Assembly: GCA_024278775.1 (NCBI GenBank)
Contig: JAJRSP010000100.1
Location: 1-28,915, forward strand
Source: Planctomycetota bacterium
GTDB lineage: Bacteria > Planctomycetota > Phycisphaerae > UBA1845
Reading direction: 5' to 3'
DNA: 28,915 nucleotides
The translations under genes were made by a program, and so were the position numbers. Positions 8,601-16,680 of the stretch are shown here, piece by piece; the first letter of the stretch is position 1; each line of letters opens with the position of its first letter. The notes under the pieces were generated by a model. The model worked only from the letters and a program-made list of their open reading frames with translations, ran no database searches and was not told the origin of the DNA.

Positions 8601-9112
8601 CCGTCGGCGCGCTCCAAGATGGGTTTGACGTTATCTTCGATGTAGGTCTTCAGCTCGGAGATGTCCTTGCCCTCTTTGGAATAGAGCATCATCCAGGCGA
8701 TGGTTTTGGCCATCGTGCTGTCCGTCGCCAGCATCGTGGGCTCGTCGATTTCTTCAGGATAGCCGGTGACCTGGCGGAGTTTGTCCGACACGTCTCGAAA
8801 CGCGGTGTCTTTGTCTACGCCGACGGGAAACTCGAGTTTCACTTCGGCCTGGTTGTTCCGGCAGGTAGAGGTCATCTTGCGAAGACCGGTGACGTTTTTG
8901 AGCTTGTCTTCCTGGCGCTGGACGATTTCGGTTTCGATTTCCTGGGGGCTGGCACCGGTCCAGTTGGTTTTCACGACGATCACGGGTCGGTCCACATCGG
9001 GGATGAGTTGCACGCGCATGTTCAGCGTGCTGAGCAAGCCGAACAACACGAGCAAGATCACACCTACCGCGATCTTGACCGGGTTCTCAATGGCAAACCG
9101 GATGACACCCAT
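5609..9112 (-). CDS. RND efflux transporter permease (HAE-1/AcrB-like) with an extra membrane insert
   Basis: A proton-driven inner-membrane exporter of 1167 residues, about 120 longer than AcrB. TM1 is at 12-32, the porter domains lie between about 35 and 335, and TM2-TM6 follow. The TM4 proton-relay segment GMVVDNAIVVLENIYRH (401-417) keeps the first aspartate (D405), with Asn406 in the second position. TM10 has GIVVNNAILIV (1038-1048). Between the second porter half and TM8 lies an insertion of about 70 residues (896-966) with two strongly hydrophobic stretches (about 911-932 and 940-964). The tail after 1135 is polar and low in complexity. The gene begins 21 bases after the adaptor gene, a typical operon. 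No outer-membrane TolC partner is in the window. The substrate is unknown. Confidence 0.95.
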   Translation of the reverse strand: MGVIRFAIENPVKIAVGVILLVLFGLLSTLNMRVQLIPDVDRPVIVVKTNWTGASPQEIETEIVQRQEDKLKNVTGLRKMTSTCRNNQAEVKLEFPVGVDKDTAFRDVSDKLRQVTGYPEEIDEPTMLATDSTMAKTIAWMMLYSKEGKDISELKTYIEDNVKPILERADGISEVSVYGGRDREVQIEIDPYKLAARGLTLREVESAVRRQNTNISAGTIAAGKRDYAYRTLGEFNSIQTIEQTVIAYRAGGAIKIGDVAKVTDGFKKRFSFVRSKGRPVIAMPARRETGANVIKAMENLKIQVDLVNREILTRKGLKLEMTQVYDETDYIWSAINLVLTNILVGGVLAVGVLLLFLRSTSATGIIAAAIPISVIGTMLVVIAADRSLNVVLLAGTAFAVGMVVDNAIVVLENIYRHSAMGKTRTQAALDGTKEVWGAILASTLTTMAVFLPVITIQDEAGQLFKDIAIAVSSAVGLSLIVSVLVIPPLAAKYFRASRATSGEEKPWRLAQQVGAFVGMINRGVGRRLVTVGGISLLAIAGSYLLMPDTEYMPAGNKNLVFGFLAPPPGYSIDEFQRMAHIVEDGDPDDPHDGLRPYWEAELGSEAAAQLKPVRIGFGKKGDDIRVVPAPPIENFFFVSFDGGAFMGGTSKDPNNVRALEYVMNRAGSRLPGVFAMFSQSSLFSSGDSGGGNSVDVQVRSDSLADVVVAAQAIRRKIQQAGYQRPRSSPPSFDLGRPEIQLVPDPDKAADLQLDVSDIGFVVRACIDGAFVGEFNDRGDKIDMVIKVARAKNASTRDIEQTPIFTPSGHIVPLSAAVRFQQTTAPQQISRIEQMSAVTLTVHPKPGVPLQATMRELEDDVIAPLRGSGQIADTVITSLAGSADKLTQTQRALLGDFSGLLNHPSLFGLSTPLSLLIWLGIIIAGGVALSIAVGAPTSLRISMLAIIVLVLYALAFNVDFAVMLFQSRAILALLVTYLLMAALFESFLYPFVIMFSVPLAAVGGFLALRIVHEFSFYNVSAPIQQLDVLTMLGFVILIGIVVNNAILIVHQSLTYMRLDHLAAKEAVRRSVETRTRPIIMSAMTSVFGMFPLVVMPGAGSELYRGLGSVVLGGLLISTIFTLVVVPSALMIVFDIQQWLDSKTAHSPTRSTYSGSLVASSASPRSPHV
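6215..6427 (-). other. Region encoding an extra hydrophobic insert in the RND permease
   Basis: Codons 896-966 encode two hydrophobic segments not expected before TM8 of HAE-1 transporters. The flanking parts read directly like family sequence: SADKLTQTQRALLGDF before and ILALLVTYLLMAALFESF after. An even number of added helices would keep the normal topology. Confidence 0.55.
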
Positions 9113-9133
9113 AGAAGCAAGTCCCCGTAACGG

Positions 9134-10471
9134 TTAGTGCGAGCCGCTCGCGCCGGCTTTTCGGTGTTCGTGTGGGTTGGCGGCCGACGCCCCGTGACCG
9201 CCCGCCGGCTTCGCGGGCGAAGCGACCGGCGTGCCCGATGAATCCACAATCACGACGTCCCGGGGAAAGGGAAGAATGCGCTCGGTCCCCCGTGTGACGA
9301 CCTGGGTGCCCGGGCGGAGGTTGTCGGAACTGATCGCGACCCATTCACCTACGTCTGCGCCGACCGTCACAGGTTGGAGTACGGCCGACATGCCTCCCTC
9401 GTGACCGGGCATAATCACACCGACGTAGGTCACGCCGCTACGCTCGACAATGGCGTCCTTGGGCACGGTGACCGTGGGTTCGCTCTTTCCGGCGGGTAGG
9501 TTGACTCGGGCGAATTGACCACTCGCCAGTAGGCTGTCCTGGTTTTCGACTTCGATTTCGATGGGAAAGGTCCGTGCGCTGAGGTCGGCGCTGCGGATGA
9601 TATGTTTGATCGATCCGTGGAAGCTTCGGCCGAGGGCGTCGATCCAGACGCGCGCGGGCGAGCCAACGGTGAGAAAGGGTAAGAGGGCTTCCGGTGCGTC
9701 CACGCGAACGAGTACCCGGCTCAGGTCGACCAACTCAACCACGGTGCCGCCGGTGGTGACCCACTCCCCTTGCTCGGTGAGTCGCTTGGTGATGTACCCG
9801 GTGTAGGGCGCGAGGATGGTCGTTTTCGCCAGATCGCTTTCAAACCGGTGGACCACCGCTTGCTGCGCGGCCACCTCGTAACGGGCTCGCGAAATGGTTT
9901 CCTTTCGAGGTCCGGATACGGCCTGATGGTATACGGCTTCGGCCGCAATCTTCCGGCGCTCAGCGGCCAGGAATTCCGCCCGCGTATCTTTTAGCTCTTT
10001 TTCGTTTGCGTCGTGCCCCTCGAAGAGTCGGCGCACCCGATTCATTTCAAATGTCCACCGATCGTAGTTGGACTCCGCTTCGTCGAGCAGGGCTTTGAGG
10101 CGTGTGAGTTCTTCGACACGTGTGCCCGCGATAAGCTCTTCGTATTGGGCGCGGCGCGATTCGAGCAGGCTTTTCTCCTCGGCAACACGAAACGAAAGCG
10201 CTTCGTCATTGAGTTTGCAGAGCAGCCCCCCCGCCTCCACGCGATCACCCTGGCGAACGGGCATGGACGCGACGATGCCCTCAATCTCCGAGGCGACGTT
10301 ACTGACACGTGAGGCGTAGACCGTACCGACTAGCGTGGTGATTGTCGGTGCGTCCATGAGCTTGGCCTGATCGATGACGACGCGAGCCACGGGCATCTGC
10401 GCGATAGCAGAGCCGGTAGCCAGAGCAATCGCAAGACACAAGGTCGACGTGGATTTTCCGAGAACACTCAT
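9134..10471 (-). CDS. RND periplasmic adaptor (HlyD/AcrA-type membrane fusion protein)
   Basis: This 445-residue exported protein links the RND pump to an outer-membrane channel. A signal peptide (hydrophobic core 10-22) ends in SAIA, with likely cleavage near residue 24. The biotinyl-lipoyl-like half motif lies at about 55-95 (EIEGIVASMPVRQGDRVEAG). A long charged coiled-coil hairpin follows to about 225, then the second lipoyl half with APYTGYITKR, the beta-barrel and the membrane-proximal domain. The C-terminus is rich in His, Ala and Gly. The open frame reaches 10558, but ATG 10471 places the signal peptide at the N-terminus. Only a weak A/G-rich ribosome site precedes it. A promoter lies 70-98 bases upstream. 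It is the first gene of the adaptor-pump-citrate synthase set. Confidence 0.92.
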   Translation of the reverse strand: MSVLGKSTSTLCLAIALATGSAIAQMPVARVVIDQAKLMDAPTITTLVGTVYASRVSNVASEIEGIVASMPVRQGDRVEAGGLLCKLNDEALSFRVAEEKSLLESRRAQYEELIAGTRVEELTRLKALLDEAESNYDRWTFEMNRVRRLFEGHDANEKELKDTRAEFLAAERRKIAAEAVYHQAVSGPRKETISRARYEVAAQQAVVHRFESDLAKTTILAPYTGYITKRLTEQGEWVTTGGTVVELVDLSRVLVRVDAPEALLPFLTVGSPARVWIDALGRSFHGSIKHIIRSADLSARTFPIEIEVENQDSLLASGQFARVNLPAGKSEPTVTVPKDAIVERSGVTYVGVIMPGHEGGMSAVLQPVTVGADVGEWVAISSDNLRPGTQVVTRGTERILPFPRDVVIVDSSGTPVASPAKPAGGHGASAANPHEHRKAGASGSH

Positions 10472-10540
10472 AGGGTCTGTCTTTTCTCTGAACGCCGGAC
10501 CGCACAAACGGGACCATCTCGTGGCCGTTCCAGGCAGATA

Positions 10541-10569
10541 ACTATACACTATCTGCAACTATTTTCCAA
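10541..10569 (-). promoter_or_regulatory. Sigma-70-type promoter for the adaptor/RND genes, TTGGAA-N17-TATAGT
   Basis: On the minus strand TTGGAA (10569-10564) and TATAGT (10546-10541) are separated by exactly 17 bases. Transcription would start near 10534, about 60 bases before the adaptor start. The plus strand carries TATGAT at 10573-10578, a possible -10 for the divergent ComF-like gene. Confidence 0.55.
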
Positions 10570-10645
10570 CGGTATGATATTGTCTGGCGTTCCTCAGAGG
10601 GTCGGTGTGTTCCTGCGTCCTGGGCCGCGGTATGGTGTTGGGATC

Positions 10646-11416
10646 ATGTCGGGTTGGTTCCAGGCGATCGTAGATGTCGCGTGCCCGCCGCGTTGCCGAG
10701 GATGCGGCGTCTGGGGGCCGGTTGGGGCTGATGATTTGTGCGCACCGTGTGCCGCACGGATATGGGCGCTGATCGCGGCACCTTGTTGCCCGTGTTGTGG
10801 GGCCGAGGTGGCGTCCTTCGAACTGATTGATGGGCGGTGCCACGAGTGCCGTGACCGGCCCGCGTCGGTATTGCAGACCGCGCGTGTCGCGCGCTACGAC
10901 GGATCGGTGCGACGGATGCTGCTTGACTTCAAGTTTCACGGGCGGGAGGCGTTGGCACCCGTACTGTCGCAATGGCTCGCGATGGCGGTTCAGGCGCATG
11001 GCCGGCCCGAGCGGTTTGACGCGGTGACGTTTGTGCCCTCTCATTGGCGGCACCGGCTGATGAAGCCGCTCTATCCGGCTCGTTTGCTTGCCGAACGGGC
11101 GGCGGTGCATCTTGATCGGCCGTTTGTCCCGCTCCTGCGGCGGGTTCACGCCCGTTCCAGCCAGATCGGCTTGAGCTACGATGCCCGACGGGAGAACGTG
11201 CGCGGGGCGTTTGCGATGGCACGCGGAGCACAGCTCGCGGGGGCGCGGTTGTTGTTGATCGATGATGTGCGTACGACCGGGGCGACGCTGGAGGAGTGCG
11301 CACGGGTGCTGCACGGTGCTGGTGCGTCGGAAGTGTTTGCGGCCGTGGTTTGCAAGGCAGATTGGCGGCAACAAGCGCACGGCGATCCGACCGCCCCACT
11401 CGCGGACGGATACTGA
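10646..11416 (+). CDS. ComF-family phosphoribosyltransferase-like protein
   Basis: The 256-residue protein has the ComF layout. An N-terminal cysteine-rich zinc-binding part (C13, C17, C20, C32, C35, then the C47-C51 cluster, C65 and C68) precedes a type I phosphoribosyltransferase fold. The PRPP-binding loop is LLLIDDVRTTGAT at about 202-214, with both acidic residues present. ComF relatives are cytoplasmic and needed for DNA uptake or recombination of incoming DNA; the reaction is not firmly known. The open frame begins at ATG 10574, but that start has no ribosome site and sits on a TATGAT -10-like sequence. ATG 10646 gives the normal family N-terminus. The gene stands alone between a divergent pump operon and a convergent Nudix-fusion gene 34 bases away. 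Confidence 0.88.
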   Translation: MSGWFQAIVDVACPPRCRGCGVWGPVGADDLCAPCAARIWALIAAPCCPCCGAEVASFELIDGRCHECRDRPASVLQTARVARYDGSVRRMLLDFKFHGREALAPVLSQWLAMAVQAHGRPERFDAVTFVPSHWRHRLMKPLYPARLLAERAAVHLDRPFVPLLRRVHARSSQIGLSYDARRENVRGAFAMARGAQLAGARLLLIDDVRTTGATLEECARVLHGAGASEVFAAVVCKADWRQQAHGDPTAPLADGY

Positions 11417-11450
11417 GATTCACGTGTTTCGAACTGGTGGACCGAGCGGA

Positions 11451-12917
11451 TTACGCTTCTTCGGGTTCGCGCCGAGATGGATCCCCATATCGCATCAGGG
11501 AGATTTGCTCGAACCAATCGGTACCCCAGGCGTGTCGTCCGTGAAGCAGCAGCGCCGCCTCGGCCACCGGCGCGATCGGAGCGATACGTTCGAGAAATCC
11601 TTGCGCCGCATCCGGTTCGTCGGCCAGAAATTCGATGGCGACGTGTTCGCCGTGGCCCTGCTCGGGCGAGAAAAGACTTTCCAACTCCGCCCGGGCGAGT
11701 GTGATGGTGACGTCGAAGAGCATCTCTGGTTGTTGCAGGGCGAGATCGCGAACGAATCCGACGTGTCGTACGCCGGAGAGTTGGGCGGGCCGCAGACCCA
11801 ACTCCTCACACACCTCGCGTTTGATGCAGCCGAACAGGTTGAAACTTCCGTCATCTTGACGGTCGTTGTCTTCCACCATGCCGCCGAACGTATGCACAAA
11901 GCCGGCGTGATAGGCGACGCGGTGGCTTCGTCGGCCGTAGGCGAGGTGGCCGTCGCGCGTGATGACGGTGGCGCTGACGCCCAGAGCGTTGGCGAGAAAG
12001 TTGCCACCCGCCCGAAACGCCGGAGCGGCACCGCACAGGTTCGTGCCGAGAAAATCGCGGTAGTTCGTCGGTCCCAACGAAAGCATGAGGGTCGACTCAC
12101 CCGCGCGAAGTGACCGTACCCGCACCAGGTTTCCGTTGTAGAGATTCCCTCCCCATTCCTGCGCGAGGGCCAGTTCCGCTTCCCACGTTCGGGCGATGTC
12201 GGCTTCGATGGCCGGTGTGGTCGGACGCGGCTCGTCGGTCCATTTCTGGGATATTTGCGGCTCGCGATAGGATGCTAATACCTCAATGACATAAGGCGCC
12301 CCATGTCGCGCGGCGGCCTTGTTATAGTAAGTCGGTCTGCGCTGGTGCGGGGCGTGGCTCGCTTTGTGTTCAAAAGCAAGCAAGGTCATGGTGAGCAGTG
12401 TCCAGCCGGGTGCCGTGAAGAAGACGGCCCCCAAGGTGAATTCAAACACGCTGGTGGCCGCGAATCCTTGGATCACGCGTACCCGCAATAGCAACGTGGC
12501 GCCGATCACACCCAGCACAATCGAAAGCCAGCCGACGAAGCGCAGGGATTTGGCCGCATCTTGATGGCGCAGCGGCCAGCGTTTGTGACCGAGGATCAGC
12601 ATGGCGGCCAGCGTGAGGTGTCCCGTACCGGCGATGCTCACGCCGATGACCACAAGACCATCGCGCAAGGAGAGTGTGGAGAGCGTCGGTCCTGCGAGGG
12701 ATATCAGTGCGAGCCATGATCCAGCTCCGAGCACCACGCAGGTGAGGGCAGCGCCGATTCGTTGCGCGGCCATACCGGGTGAGTCGTTGGCGAGCCGCCG
12801 GGTGTCGATGGCCCATCCGCACCAGGGGCATCGCCCGGAGGGAACCCCCGTGAGGTTGTAATCACATTCGGGACAGTGGCGGTGGGAGTCGGCCGGTTGG
12901 TCCCCGCGTGTACTCAC
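11451..12917 (-). CDS. Zinc ribbon + four-helix membrane region + Nudix domain (NUDT22-like) fusion
   Basis: A 488-residue protein in three parts. A C2C2 zinc ribbon lies at the N-terminus (C15, C18, C30, C33). About four membrane segments follow (51-75, 86-112, 126-146, 155-182). The soluble C-terminal region contains YRDFLGTNL (286-294) and a Nudix-box end REVCEELGL (367-375), which fits REUxEExGU. YRDFLGTN closely resembles a segment I recall from animal NUDT22, a UDP-sugar hydrolase, so a nucleotide-sugar substrate is possible. The Nudix box has about ten extra residues between GGMVE and REV. The GTG start is supported by GAGG 8 bases upstream. It is the last gene of the set that starts with the isochorismatase-family gene. 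Domain order is clear; the substrate is inference. Confidence 0.75.
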   Translation of the reverse strand: MSTRGDQPADSHRHCPECDYNLTGVPSGRCPWCGWAIDTRRLANDSPGMAAQRIGAALTCVVLGAGSWLALISLAGPTLSTLSLRDGLVVIGVSIAGTGHLTLAAMLILGHKRWPLRHQDAAKSLRFVGWLSIVLGVIGATLLLRVRVIQGFAATSVFEFTLGAVFFTAPGWTLLTMTLLAFEHKASHAPHQRRPTYYNKAAARHGAPYVIEVLASYREPQISQKWTDEPRPTTPAIEADIARTWEAELALAQEWGGNLYNGNLVRVRSLRAGESTLMLSLGPTNYRDFLGTNLCGAAPAFRAGGNFLANALGVSATVITRDGHLAYGRRSHRVAYHAGFVHTFGGMVEDNDRQDDGSFNLFGCIKREVCEELGLRPAQLSGVRHVGFVRDLALQQPEMLFDVTITLARAELESLFSPEQGHGEHVAIEFLADEPDAAQGFLERIAPIAPVAEAALLLHGRHAWGTDWFEQISLMRYGDPSRREPEEA

Positions 12918-12960
12918 TTACTCAACCTCAGTTCATAGGGATGGGCCGGCGTTTCTTGTT

Positions 12961-13191
12961 CTAGAGAAACAGAATCAGTGATAAGACCAGCGCGACAACA
13001 AGCAGAATCCACCACATCGGTCGTACGCCGGCACTCGGATAGACCGGTGTGATCCAATCGCCGCAATGTGGGCATTGTTGCGTGTCCTCGTGAACGGCCG
13101 CGCGACATGACGGACACTGCATGAGGTCGTCGTCGGAGTCACCCTCTGCTTCCTCAACCCATTCCTCATCCGGGTGGTCATCCCATCTCAT
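12961..13191 (-). CDS. Small acidic zinc-ribbon protein with C-terminal membrane anchor
   Basis: The 76 residues start with an acidic stretch (DDHPDEEWVEEAEGDSDDD). A zinc ribbon of two CxxC pairs follows (CPSC and CPHC, about residues 26-29 and 39-42). The protein ends in a single hydrophobic helix (about 58-75), giving a tail-anchored layout. The family is unknown; such proteins usually bind zinc and partner proteins at the membrane. The open frame begins upstream at 13305, but ATG 13191 has AGGG about 10 bases before it and avoids overlap with the upstream gene. It lies 38 bases after the isochorismatase-family gene and 43 bases before the Nudix fusion, which carries a similar N-terminal ribbon. 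The two ribbon proteins may therefore work together. Confidence 0.7.
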   Translation of the reverse strand: MRWDDHPDEEWVEEAEGDSDDDLMQCPSCRAAVHEDTQQCPHCGDWITPVYPSAGVRPMWWILLVVALVLSLILFL

Positions 13192-13229
13192 TGGTGTGTC
13201 GTCCCTGCTCGGTTGGCTTCTTTCGGTGG

Positions 13230-13808
13230 TTACTCGTTCCTTGGTGGTACCGATTTGATGACATCGAGCAGCCCCTTGAAGGGTGGTGTGTCGCACCGGT
13301 GGCATAACTCAAACAGCACGCTTTCCACTGTGGTCACGTGCGCACCGGCGAGGCTCATCCGGCGGATGGCGGTATCGTAGTCGAGCCGGCCACGCGACCC
13401 GACAGCATCGGCACAGAGATAGACGTCGTAGTCCCGTGATAACAGGTCGAGCACCGTTTGCTGCACGCACACATGCGTTTCGATCCCGGTGACGATCACC
13501 TGCGGTCGATCGATCGAAAGCATCGCCTCTCGGACGGGTTCGTGTGCCCACGCGCTGAAGGTCGGCTTTTCGATCATCCGCGCTGCGCACCTGTCCAACG
13601 CGGCGGTTACTTCATGCGTGGTCGGGCCGATGCCTTGGGGGTATTGCTCCGTGGCAATGACGGGGATGTGGAAAACGTGAGCCCCGTCGAGCAATTGTAT
13701 ACAAGAGGCTACCGCTTGAGCGCCCCGGTCAATCGCAGACAGAAGTTTTTCTTGCATGTCGACCACGAGCACGCAGGCACGAGAGATGTCCAGCTTGTCC
13801 GGTCGCAT
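13230..13808 (-). CDS. Isochorismatase-family cysteine hydrolase
   Basis: The 192-residue cytoplasmic protein has the isochorismatase-like fold and catalytic set: D17 in VVDMQ, K81 in EKPTFSAW, and C114 in GIETHVCVQQT. The motif THVCV and the short length fit the YcaC/ISOC1-2-type group better than true isochorismatases or nicotinamidases, so the substrate is open. The zinc-binding DxH of nicotinamidases is not seen. ATG 13808 is preceded by GAGG 9 bases upstream and by a promoter (13845-13873). It heads a three-gene minus-strand set with the small zinc-ribbon gene and the Nudix fusion. It follows the large TPR gene by about 100 bases, so read-through from that operon is also possible. Confidence 0.88.
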   Translation of the reverse strand: MRPDKLDISRACVLVVDMQEKLLSAIDRGAQAVASCIQLLDGAHVFHIPVIATEQYPQGIGPTTHEVTAALDRCAARMIEKPTFSAWAHEPVREAMLSIDRPQVIVTGIETHVCVQQTVLDLLSRDYDVYLCADAVGSRGRLDYDTAIRRMSLAGAHVTTVESVLFELCHRCDTPPFKGLLDVIKSVPPRNE

Positions 13809-13844
13809 GAGTCATGGCCTCGGTAGTGCTTGTCACGAAGGCGC

Positions 13845-13873
13845 AGTGTACGAGTGTATGTGGGCGCGGTCAA
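13845..13873 (-). promoter_or_regulatory. Sigma-70-type promoter, TTGACC-N17-TACACT
   Basis: TTGACC (13873-13868) and TACACT (13850-13845) on the minus strand are 17 bases apart. Transcription would start about 30 bases before the isochorismatase-family ATG at 13808. This would give the downstream three-gene set its own promoter, apart from the ExbB/ExbD operon. Confidence 0.45.
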
Positions 13874-13906
13874 ACGGCGCGGTATGCGCATGTCCCGTCG
13901 GAAGGG

Positions 13907-16675
13907 TCAAGGTGCGTCGCGTCGGCGTTGGTTGTCTCGCAACAATTTTTGGAACTGAGAGGCCAGCGCCGGACCGCCCAACTCAGGGAAGAGAAACGAT
14001 TGTTGTTCGATCACCCGGATGATTCCGTTCGGATCGTGATGTAAGGCGTCTCGACATTGGAGGTCACGAAGGAGGCTACGCCAGCGAATCGGATCACTCG
14101 GTCGCAGCCCGCCGGCGAGTGTATTGAACAACGGGAGCGCGTCTTCATATTGTTGGAGCCGGAACAGCGCCTCGGCGCGACCCCACAAGATGCGCTGGTC
14201 CTGGTTGTCGTTGACCCGGGCATCCAATGCGTCGAACCTTTTTTTCGCCTGCTCGTAATGTCCCGCCCACAGATGGGCTTCGGCCAGTTGAATGCGGACC
14301 GCGCGACGCATGGCCGGTGCGATGGGTGTGGGCGCGTGTTCGGTCCAGGTGTCTATTTGCTGCGCTAACAGTAACGCCAGCGCCGCTTTCTGACTGGTGT
14401 TCTGGTCGGCTGCGTCAAAGGAGGCATAGCGGAGTTCGTCCGCGAGGGAGGTAAACAACGCTTGCAGCGTCGGACCGGCGTTCGCCGGCTCGGCCGCCAG
14501 GTACGCGGGGATGGCCTGCGCCGCTTGTTCGAGTTGTCCGAGCTGTTGGTATGTCCTGAGCCGCACGCGCCAGACCCGCGCCTCCAGCGCAGGTTCATGG
14601 GGAAAGGTCGTTTCGAATCCGGCGATTGTGTCGATGGCCGCATGGAGCCGGTCGATCGACGGAAGCACCTGCGCCTCGGCCGTCAACACGCGCGCCCGGG
14701 CTAACAGGTGGTGCCACGTCTTCTTCTGCGAATCGTCACGGGCGGAGCCTATGGCCCGTGTCGCGATCACCACGAAAGACCGATAGACTTCGAACACATC
14801 ATCCATGCGGCGGTGTGCTTCGAGCTCGTTGATTGCGCCGTGATCCGAAAGTGCCGTGAGAGAGAGCGTCATTGCGCGGAGCTGAAGAAACCGACTCTCG
14901 ATATAGTGTTCGTGCGTTTCGGCCACACGCTCGTATTGGGCGGCGGCGTCATCGAACCGCCCCGCCTGATCCAACTGTTGCGCGTAAAAAAACCGCCAGT
15001 AGATACCCGCGTCGCTTTGGGGATATTGGGTCACCAGATGCGTGAGCGCGTCCAGATAGAGCGTGTCCGGTTTCGCGGGGTCGGGCGCATCACTTTCCTT
15101 ATTGAGCTTGGCGGCCAGCTCCACGGCCAGTCGGGCGGCTCGCGGTGCCGCGTCGCTGAGTGGTAGCCGCACGGAGAGCGAAAGAAACCGCTTGGCTGCC
15201 TGCCGCGTGAGGCCAAGATGATATTCCGCGATGGCGATGTGGAACCACATTTCGGCCGCCAGTACCGGTGATTCCTCCCGGGTCAGTGCGAGGTACGACT
15301 CACCCCGTTCGATCACGCGTCGTAGCCGTTCGGTATGGTCTGGTGTGGCCGCCGCCTCGGAGAGCAAGCCGGCCAGCACGGCGCTACGCTCGAACGGGTC
15401 CAACATGTCCGCCGGTGTGGCCGGGTCAAGTCGTTGATACACGATGCCGTAGATCTCGTCGCGACGTTTCGGAAACGTGCGCGTCAACTCCAACAGCGCC
15501 CTCCAGCTTGCCTTTCGATGGGCGGCGGCATCGACGGTTTCTCCGCGGTTTTCCTTGTATATTGACCAGTCGCGCTGCACGTCGCGCGTTTCCATGGCGG
15601 CCACCAACCACAGCCCGAAGTTCGCCTCACCCGGTGTGAGTGATTGTTTTAGTTGATCGACGGCGTCCATCGCGGCACTGAAGCGACCGGCGCGGCGTTC
15701 GTTTCGTATGAGCTCGATGCGCGCAAGCTGAATCGCCCAAGCCACCCGGGTGCGTTCTGTGGGGTCGGCCATTCGCGCGCCGATCAACACCGCTTGTCGT
15801 AGTGCTCCCCGGGCGAGTCGATGTTGGTTCAGGCGTCGATAGGTCATACCCAACAGCGTGTGCGCCTGTACCTGTACGCCGGTTTGCTCGTGCGGCGTCG
15901 TCAAGAGTGATCGCATCTCGGACATGCCGGAGCGCACCTTGGCGAGGCGCTCCGCCGCTCGGGGATCATTGTCTCCGTAACTTAGCGAATCATAGAACCA
16001 CGCCCACAACTGCACGTAGCGGATCTGCGGCTCCAGTTGATCCAGGCGTTCGACGTATCCCTTCTTTTCGAGCCGCTCGAATGCCGAAACGGACATCGCA
16101 TCGATCCGTTTGTACTCGGCATGCAGATGTTCGATCAACGCGGCACTGGTCGCCACCGCCTGCTCGGTGAGCGGTCGCAGGGCCTTCCGTTCATCCTCTC
16201 GACCGCCGCGATAAAGGATGCTGGTGATGAGCGGCTCCGCTTCTTGATACAGGATCGAACGCACCAGCGCGAACCGCCACTCGGTCTGTCGAAGATCGTC
16301 GCCGTGTTCGGCAATAAGACGGCGCAGGATGGTGTTGGCTTCCGCAATGGCGGCTTGACGGTGTTCGGGCGTGCGTGAGCGGTCGGCGAACTCCGCAAGC
16401 TTGATGTCGCGCGCGAGCCGTAGCGCATCGACTTCGTTGGTCGGTGGAAAATCAGCCCGGTGTAAATTGAGCAGTTCCGTAAGCCCGCGTTTCTTGAGCG
16501 CGGCACGGAAAATACCCGTGTTGAGCCGATCCTCTTCCGCGGCTCGTTTGGGCCGGGTCTGATTCGGCTGCCCACCCGCACGAACCGACACCCCGAGCAT
16601 CGCGACCACCGTCAGCAGCCACAGTGTCAGCGGTGGTCGCCGGGTGAAGTTCGGCGTGGGCAGTGGGGTGTGCAT
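13907..16675 (-). CDS. Large exported TPR-like helical protein (922 aa)
   Basis: The protein has a signal peptide (hydrophobic core LTLWLLTVVAMLGVSVRAGG, about residues 16-35) and then more than 850 residues of helical, TPR-like repeats. Alanine/leucine-rich paired helices recur to the end, for example WRFFYAQQLDQAGRFDDAA and ILWGRAEALFRLQQYEDAL. No catalytic motif is visible. Exported TPR solenoids act as scaffolds or substrate holders; here the partner is likely the ExbB/ExbD complex encoded just upstream. The open frame continues to 16738 inside exbD, but ATG 16675 puts the signal peptide at the N-terminus and lies 5 bases after the exbD stop, implying translational coupling. The gene ends the six-gene operon. 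Confidence 0.75.
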   Translation of the reverse strand: MHTPLPTPNFTRRPPLTLWLLTVVAMLGVSVRAGGQPNQTRPKRAAEEDRLNTGIFRAALKKRGLTELLNLHRADFPPTNEVDALRLARDIKLAEFADRSRTPEHRQAAIAEANTILRRLIAEHGDDLRQTEWRFALVRSILYQEAEPLITSILYRGGREDERKALRPLTEQAVATSAALIEHLHAEYKRIDAMSVSAFERLEKKGYVERLDQLEPQIRYVQLWAWFYDSLSYGDNDPRAAERLAKVRSGMSEMRSLLTTPHEQTGVQVQAHTLLGMTYRRLNQHRLARGALRQAVLIGARMADPTERTRVAWAIQLARIELIRNERRAGRFSAAMDAVDQLKQSLTPGEANFGLWLVAAMETRDVQRDWSIYKENRGETVDAAAHRKASWRALLELTRTFPKRRDEIYGIVYQRLDPATPADMLDPFERSAVLAGLLSEAAATPDHTERLRRVIERGESYLALTREESPVLAAEMWFHIAIAEYHLGLTRQAAKRFLSLSVRLPLSDAAPRAARLAVELAAKLNKESDAPDPAKPDTLYLDALTHLVTQYPQSDAGIYWRFFYAQQLDQAGRFDDAAAQYERVAETHEHYIESRFLQLRAMTLSLTALSDHGAINELEAHRRMDDVFEVYRSFVVIATRAIGSARDDSQKKTWHHLLARARVLTAEAQVLPSIDRLHAAIDTIAGFETTFPHEPALEARVWRVRLRTYQQLGQLEQAAQAIPAYLAAEPANAGPTLQALFTSLADELRYASFDAADQNTSQKAALALLLAQQIDTWTEHAPTPIAPAMRRAVRIQLAEAHLWAGHYEQAKKRFDALDARVNDNQDQRILWGRAEALFRLQQYEDALPLFNTLAGGLRPSDPIRWRSLLRDLQCRDALHHDPNGIIRVIEQQSFLFPELGGPALASQFQKLLRDNQRRRDAP

Positions 16676-16680
16676 GGTGG

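Noticed and set aside
8204..9130. 308-codon plus-strand frame opposite the RND gene
   Set aside because: It is antisense to a clear transporter gene in the frame where GC-rich codon bias keeps the complement open; no recognisable protein.
10559..11380. 273-codon minus-strand frame opposite the ComF-like gene
   Set aside because: The composition is Arg/Pro/His-rich shadow sequence, and the opposite strand encodes an intact PRPP-binding motif.
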